Origin: Lachnospiraceae bacterium | GTDB lineage: Bacteria > Bacillota > Clostridia > Lachnospirales > Lachnospiraceae | Length of the DNA: 48,451 nucleotides | Reading direction: 5' to 3' | Assembly (NCBI GenBank): GCA_910575775.1 | Contig: CAJTEY010000030.1 | Coordinates: forward strand, 1 to 48,451 | Notes under the pieces: model-generated | What the model saw: the letters and a program-made list of their open reading frames with translations, nothing else | Databases searched by the model: none | What the model was told of the DNA's origin: nothing | In this document: positions 43,001-48,451 of the stretch, piece by piece | Layout: each line of letters begins with the position of its first letter | Position numbering within the stretch: the first letter of the stretch is position 1 | Position numbers and translations under genes: made by a program

Positions 43001-46000
43001 TGAAATTTATGATGACAAGATCAGGGTCGTGTTTAATGCAGCCGAGGGAACGAAAACTTTCAGAATCCGCTGGGAAGACGACTACGTGGAAACCTATGTG
43101 CTTAAGTTTGACGAGGCTGTGAAGCTGGGCAACCTGGAGGAAGCTGTTGCGCCCAAATCCCTGGCATTTAACGCCGTGGAGAAAAAGATGGCGGTGGGCG
43201 AGTCCCAGCAGCTGGATGTGAAGATCACGAAGGCACAGATGGGCGACATCATTAAACTCGGCTACAGGAGCAGCGATGAGAGCGTGCTGAAAGTCAACGA
43301 AAACGGATATGTGACTGCCCTGAAAGAGGGTAAGGCAAATATTGAAGTGTTCCCGGTGCGTCTGGTTAAGGGAAAACTGGAGCGGATCAAGGACGCCAAA
43401 GGTGTGGATGCCAAAGGCGCCACAGTGGCGGTCGCGGTGACGAAGTTATCCGCGCCGAAGCCTGTGAAGGTGACATCACACGGCAGTTACGCCGACGTGA
43501 ACTATGACATTCCCAAGGACGGCTACCGCCGTGAAATCTATGTCGTGGATAATGGGAAGAATCCGGATCTGCTCACCTACAAGTTCGGCGGGACAAAGCT
43601 GACCTACTATCCGTCGGGCAGTGTGGATCTGGACGCCGTACAAAGCGCGATTACGAGCCAGAAACAGGAAAGCTTCTTTAAAGTGAATGAGAACGGTTAT
43701 CTGACAGCGGTTAAAGCGGGAGGAGCCCTGACGCTTGCGCTGACGGATAAGAACGTGGCAAAGATTGACAAGGATAAGGCGACGGCGACGGTCAAGGTTA
43801 CATCGGCAGACCTGGAGCCGGTCAAGAGCCTGAAGGCATATGATGTGATCGACGACAGCTTTGGCCTGACCTTTACCCATACGGGCGGCGCGGAGAGATT
43901 CCTTGTGGAAATCAGCGACAACAACAGACTGATTTACAGCAGGGGATATATCGCCAGTGAGCACAGGATGCAGACGGAAGACGGGGAGATTGTGAAGGAT
44001 GCCTACCGTATCAGGCCGGAGGAGATTATAGCCCGTCTGAACAGGGAGAGCGCATACACGGTCAGCGTAAAAGCACAGTATGATACCGTTGCGTCGAAGG
44101 CGGTTTCCGCCAAGGTGAAGACCACGAAGATTCCGGCGGTAAGTACATATATCGGGGATGATGAGTACATAGACACTGATCCCAAGATTCCGCGCAGAGG
44201 CGGCATGGAGATCCAGGTATCGGAGGATGATTCCGGGACGGTACTGTGTGACTACAACACAGCCCTGCAGGTATTATCCGGGAATGCTTACACACTGACA
44301 GCCAAGGTGGATTCTAACCGTGGGCGGGTTTCCGATACGCTTGTGTGGACGCTCGGCGACGCGAAAGTGGCGAACGTCAAGGCGGCAGCAGGAACCTACT
44401 GTGTCACCTTGAAAGGTCTGAAGCCCGGAAGCACAGTCCTGGAAGTGAAATCCAAGATCTGGGGCAATAAAGTGATTGCGAGATACGATATCCATGTGGT
44501 GGCAGTCGGAAATGCCTATGACTATTATGGGGATAACGAGAAATCGGGATACGGTGAGCCGTCCATAGATAACGGAGGCAGCAGTGCGCCGGCATATCTG
44601 CCGCTTGGTGTGGATGACAGGCGGAAAGTGACGGTCGGACAGACGGCGTATTTCCATTTCCAGGCGCCTGAGACCGGGAGATACCGGTTCAGCGGTACCG
44701 GAAATGTATTCGGTGGAATAATCCTTGGAAAGGGAGAAGAATACGATAAGCCTTCTCCAAGTCAGTCTTCCAGTCTGGATCTTGGGCTGATGAAAGCGGG
44801 AGAGAGGATCTGTCTTTCCTCGAGAGCAAATGAATGGCCATACAGACCCGGTGATGTTTCCTACTATGTGGAAGTGACCATGACCCAGTCGGAAGCGGAG
44901 ATTGTGGAGAAGGTCAGTGCGGTCGGGGATACCACCGTCACGAACTATAAGGGGGAGAAGATCTTCGAGTTTACCGCGCCGGAGAGTGCGGATTATGAGT
45001 TCTCCTTTATGAACACGAGGTATGGCAATTGGCAGTTTTTCTATCTGTACACGAGCAGGGATGCGGCGTTAGAAGACGGATATAATTATGATGATGCCGG
45101 TACTACAATGAATCGGACTTTGGCGCAGGGTGAAAGCGTATGGCTGAAAACGCAGAATTTACGTTCCAATTACAGCTACACCTTTTCGGTACAGAAACGT
45201 GAGACGCCTGTGGATCCCGAGCTGTCTCTCGACACGCCGAAGGACGTGAAGGTGGCGGCAGGGGAATCGCAGGAACTGACCTTTACCGTGGCGGATGAGG
45301 GCCTTTATACATTTTCTTCCACGGCGGGCGCAAACTACCGTCTCGCGCCGAGGGCAGCAGGCGACAGTGATGTGCTTGTGACACTGAAAGTCAATGGGGC
45401 AGTGAAGTACAGCGAAAATGGCTCCGTGTTTGAGATTCAGGTATATTTACAGGCCAGCGATATGGTATCCCTGACCATGGTAAATAATGGTTCAACCGTT
45501 TCGGCGCTGACAGTCACTGCCCGGCAGACAGAGCTTACCGTTACGGAAGTGACGACGGATACGGATGTCTCGGTGGAGAACGGGGGATTATACAAGTTTA
45601 CCGCAGGGACAGAAGGCAATTATGAATTTTTCCTGTCGCCTTTATCGGACGATATGGAAACGTACGAGGTGCATCTGTACGGAAGCGAGGCGGACGCATA
45701 CAACGGGGAGAACGCGATCGTGGACGCAGAAGTTTGGCAGAACCTTGCGGAGTACAGGATGTCGGCGGATGAGACGGTCTGGATATCCACGAAACTTTCC
45801 GGCACGGCCGGAGGTAATCTGACCATTGCGAAGATGGATCAGAAAATGACGCTCGACACCCCGATTGCGGTATCCGTTCCGACAGGGGAAAGACACCGCT
45901 ACCTCACTTATCAGGTGTCGCAGGACGGTAATTACAAGTTTGCGACGGTAACCGGCGGGTTGTCTGATATGGAAGGTTGTGTGACGATAACCGTAAATGG

Positions 46001-46559
46001 AGAAGAGGTATTTCTTCAAAATTCCGTTGCGGTCATAGATTTTGATTTCAGATGGGTATTGCAGCAGGGCGATACGGTATGTATCGAGATAACCAGCGGT
46101 TTCGGGGAGAATGACATGGAGGTCACGGTAAAGGCGGAGGAGCTTACCATACCCGACCTATCTGAAGAAGAGATAACCCTGGAAAAGGGGAAGCGGAACG
46201 CAGCCTACAAGTATACAGTCACCAAAGATGGCACATACCAGATCAGAATGGAATCGAATTTGAACGACATGAATCTGCTTTGCTATGATCGTCTGAGTGA
46301 TCTTTTTCAGGAGAATATGGATAGTGCGATAGGGTCTGACACAGGAGTGTCGTCAGAAGGGGGGAACAAATATTCCTGTACAACCGACAAACTTGTACTG
46401 ACTACAGGGCAGATTGTGTATATTAATCCCAGGAATGGGAATGATTCGGCTGACATGCAGGCCACAATCACGGTTTCGAACACACAGGAACCGTCTCCAG
46501 AGCCGGAACCGGAACAGCCAACGGATCCAACAGAGACGGAAGAGCCTGGTAATCCGTAG
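39972..46559 (+). pseudogene. giant Ig-like/PPC-repeat surface protein ORF, 5'-truncated
   Basis: Open frame of about 2,195 codons with no plausible beginning: the first available start is a TTG inside the ligase gene (out of frame with it), there is no ribosome site and no signal peptide, and the frame opens in the middle of an Ig-like MBG-type module (GEPVNAGKYELTLTYPKAEG). The N-terminal half has several such modules (for example KVYDGKPFAQNELI and DAGGYFYRLRY). Big-2-like domains are at about residues 1060-1150 and 1430-1500. Six related beta modules of about 100 residues follow (near 1552, 1656, 1759, 1866, 1966, 2067), each like FEFTAPESADYEFSF, as in bacterial pre-peptidase C-terminal domains. 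The end is a Pro/Glu/Thr tail with no LPxTG or membrane anchor. Likely a secreted adhesin or glycan-binding protein that lost its 5' end by deletion, or an assembly join; the coding frame itself is undisturbed for 6.5 kb. Confidence 0.75.
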
Positions 46560-46608
46560 AATATCCGCGAAAGACGGATTTTACAAAAACAATTAGGCAA
46601 GAAGATTT

Positions 46609-46736
46609 ATGAACAACACAGGGCCGGTTGGCAGGAATGCTGACCGGCTCTCAATTGAAGAAATATCTGGTTTTTTCCCGAATTGACATCAGATGATGTA
46701 GAAGAAATCGAAAAAGAGGTTATGCAGTTAGCATAA
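46609..46736 (+). pseudogene. small ORF with an apparent frameshift
   Basis: ATG at 46609 reads 25 codons to TGA (46684-46686), ending ISGFFPN. A single-base shift at the run of six T (46671-46676) would continue as PELTSDDVEEIEKEVMQLA to TAA at 46736, giving a 42-residue acidic peptide. The shifted part looks like normal coding sequence. A hairpin (46623-46648, GGCCGGTTGGC with GCTGACCGGC) lies inside it. No family recognised. It sits between the giant ORF and the insertion sequence. Confidence 0.35.
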
Positions 46737-46790
46737 TCGACAAAACAATATAATAGCAATAAAACAGCGCAAATCCGCAAGGAAAGATAA

Positions 46791-48450
46791 GCTAGGGTAA
46801 AGTTTTTGTAGGAAAACAGAATAGAAAGAAATAGGAAAGCACCTTTTTCTGTGTTAGGATTTGATTGGCGAAAAAATCCAAAGAAAGAGGTGCTTCCATG
46901 ATCAACAGTATACAACAGTTTCAGGCAGAAGGGGTAAAAAAGTTAGAAAAAGTTTTTAACAGCTATGCATCAGACATGACAAAGGTTGCGGAGATGGTAC
47001 AGGGAGTGACGGACAGTGTCATTGGATTGGGACTGTCCATGATTGCGGAGGAATGGGAGTTCTATGATACCCTACTCCATGACAGAAAAGAACTGAGACC
47101 GGGATGGCGGGTGGTGCGCAGGGATGAAGTGTCCAAACTGACATCCCTTGGTGAAGTGACCTATAAAAAGACTTACTTTCATAATCCTCAGACGGGGGAA
47201 AGATGCTACCTGTTAGACAGGCTGATGGGATTAGGATCAGGGGAACGCATGACAGAGGATGCCGTGGCAAGGATCTACGAAGAGGCGGCGGACAGCAGTT
47301 ACAGGAAAGGCGGCATGAATGCCAGCATATCAGGTGTGGCAGTGAGCAAGGAGACCGTGATGGAGAAGCTGCACTGCCTACAGTTTCCCAAAGCAGAAGA
47401 TACAAAAGAAAAGAGACAGGTAAAGGTGCTCTACATAGATGCGGATGAAGACCATGTGGCATTGCAGTATCTGGAGAAAAAGGGAGATACAAAAAGCGCC
47501 CTGAAACATACCTTCATGCCAAAACTGGTGTATGTCTACGAAGGCATACGGGCAGAGGGAGACAGACATGAACTTGTTGGAGTAAGATACTTTGGCGGCG
47601 GCTGTGAAGGGACAGAGGGGACGCAGCGGTTATGGAGAGAGGTATATGACTATATAGCAGGGACTTATGATGAAGAAGTGCTGGAACGCATCTATGTGAA
47701 CGGGGACGGGGCAGAATGGATCAAGACAGGGGCGAAGGTACATGCCAAGGCGAAGTTTGTGCTTGACAGATACCACATGCATAAGTACATCATGGCGGCG
47801 ACCTCCCATCTGGGGGACAGTGCGCAGGATGCCCGGAGTGAGATATGGGGTGCGATAAACGGGAAGAGGAAAAAGGATGCGGCGGAGGTCTTTGAGAGGA
47901 TCATCGGCATCACAGATACAGAGAGCAAACAGAAAGCGGTAGGGGCATCCAGGGATTATATCCTGGGGCACTGGTCTGCGATCATGAACGGGGTGAGGAA
48001 CAAAGAGGATGACATTCATTGTAGCGCAGAAGGGCATATCAGCCACATCTATGCGGACAGGATGAGTTCAAGACCCCTTGGGTGGTCAAAGACAGGAGCG
48101 GATAAGATGGCGCGCCTTAGGGTGTATAAAAAGAATGGCGGGGATATGCTGACGCTCGTAAGATACCAGAAACAGGAACTGCCAAGGGCTGCGGGGATGG
48201 AAGAAGTGATCTGTTCAGCGGAAGAAGTATTAAAGAGCGAGCGAAAGAACCGAAAGGCACAGGGAGCGCTGGCAGAGCTGCCTGTCTACACGATACCGTA
48301 TACACAGATCAGAAAGATCGCGGCGCTAAAGAATCATATCTGGGGCTTGTAGGAAGAGAAAAGAACAGGTATAGTAAAGAAGGTCAATCAGTCTGACCAG
48401 ATCAAGGGACTATTCTGTCTATCCTATTCCTACAATAAACTTACGCTATC
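46791..48450 (+). mobile_element. ISLre2-family insertion sequence
   Basis: Element of about 1.66 kb with one transposase gene and imperfect terminal inverted repeats: the left end from 46791 (GCTAGGGTAAAGTTTTTGTA) and the right end read inward from 48450 (GATAGCGTAAGTTTATTGTA) match at 20 of 26 positions. The right end coincides with the window end, so a target duplication cannot be seen. The coincidence suggests that the original contig broke at this repeated element. Confidence 0.88.
46898..48352 (+). CDS. ISLre2-family transposase (UPF0236)
   Basis: Transposase of 484 residues, full length for the family, with no frameshift or stop. Recognisable parts are the N-terminal MINSIQQFQAEGVKKLEK, RTPGWRV-like segment GWRVVRRDEVSKLTSLGEV, YKKTYFHNP, the acidic VLYIDADEDHVALQ, the VNGDGAEWIKTG catalytic-type motif and DRYHMHKYIMAATSHLGD. 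ATG 46898 has AGAGG eight bases upstream; the frame runs 11 codons further up through a TTG. It is the only gene of the element and probably active. Confidence 0.92.
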   Translation: MINSIQQFQAEGVKKLEKVFNSYASDMTKVAEMVQGVTDSVIGLGLSMIAEEWEFYDTLLHDRKELRPGWRVVRRDEVSKLTSLGEVTYKKTYFHNPQTGERCYLLDRLMGLGSGERMTEDAVARIYEEAADSSYRKGGMNASISGVAVSKETVMEKLHCLQFPKAEDTKEKRQVKVLYIDADEDHVALQYLEKKGDTKSALKHTFMPKLVYVYEGIRAEGDRHELVGVRYFGGGCEGTEGTQRLWREVYDYIAGTYDEEVLERIYVNGDGAEWIKTGAKVHAKAKFVLDRYHMHKYIMAATSHLGDSAQDARSEIWGAINGKRKKDAAEVFERIIGITDTESKQKAVGASRDYILGHWSAIMNGVRNKEDDIHCSAEGHISHIYADRMSSRPLGWSKTGADKMARLRVYKKNGGDMLTLVRYQKQELPRAAGMEEVICSAEEVLKSERKNRKAQGALAELPVYTIPYTQIRKIAALKNHIWGL

Positions 48451-48451
48451 G

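Noticed and set aside
1..48451. tRNA, rRNA or CRISPR loci
   Set aside because: No cloverleaf with a GGTTCGA-type T arm, no rRNA sequence and no regularly spaced repeats were noticed; a covariance search would be needed to exclude small RNAs.

Overview
The window looks like chromosome from an anaerobic, spore-forming gut Firmicute of the Lachnospiraceae (Clostridium cluster XIVa) type. Evidence: the conserved block mazG, hup, rqcP, yabP, yabQ, divIC, spoIIE, tilS, hpt, ftsH, which parallels the Bacillus/Clostridium order; a CotS-like spore coat kinase; a rubredoxin, reverse rubrerythrin and PerR cluster typical of strict anaerobes; intracellular plant-glycan hydrolases; strong AAGGAGG-type ribosome binding sites; and mid-range GC. 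No species call is possible from sequence alone.

Layout. 1-8.1 kb: two AraC-type regulators, a Cof-type HAD phosphatase, a degenerate HPr-like protein and a GH127 plus GH3 pair for arabinose-containing glycans. 8.1-13.0 kb: a small conserved-looking protein, CCA-adding enzyme, CotS-like kinase and PEGA-repeat lipoprotein. 13.1-13.7 kb: a RelB-type antitoxin with a YoeB toxin, under a promoter covered by a 35-bp operator-like dyad. 13.8-21.9 kb: the housekeeping and sporulation cluster, with a textbook sigma-E promoter before yabP and a SpoIIE that lacks its membrane domain. 22.2-26.8 kb: GH13 amylase, membrane-anchored transglutaminase-like protein, threonine aldolase. 26.8-30.4 kb: ECF sigma factor, putative anti-sigma factor and vWA lipoprotein; the same promoter motif (TGMAACC-N16-GGTATTA) precedes both the sigma gene and the vWA gene. 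30.5-33.8 kb: mostly minus-strand stress genes (Hsp20, a Crh-like HPr homologue, rubredoxin, rubrerythrin, PerR) and a plus-strand TIM-barrel isomerase. 34.0-40.0 kb: a histidine kinase/response regulator pair behind a strongly folded leader, an RluA-type pseudouridine synthase, an AI-2E/YtvI-family membrane protein and an O-antigen-ligase-like protein. 40.0-46.6 kb: a very large surface-protein reading frame with no proper 5' end. 46.6-48.45 kb: a small frameshifted ORF and an ISLre2-family insertion sequence whose right inverted repeat coincides with the window end.

How it fits together. The carbohydrate genes probably serve intracellular breakdown of oligosaccharides. The mazG-ftsH block couples translation quality control, cell division and early sporulation. 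The PerR regulon candidates handle peroxide and oxygen. The sigma/anti-sigma/vWA module looks like a self-amplifying envelope response. The most unusual items are the headless giant adhesin-like ORF overlapping the ligase gene, the soluble SpoIIE, the shared ECF promoter, two HPr-fold proteins without the catalytic histidine, and several intergenic regions with strong unexplained RNA/DNA structure (7963-8074, 21964-22144, 34007-34102).
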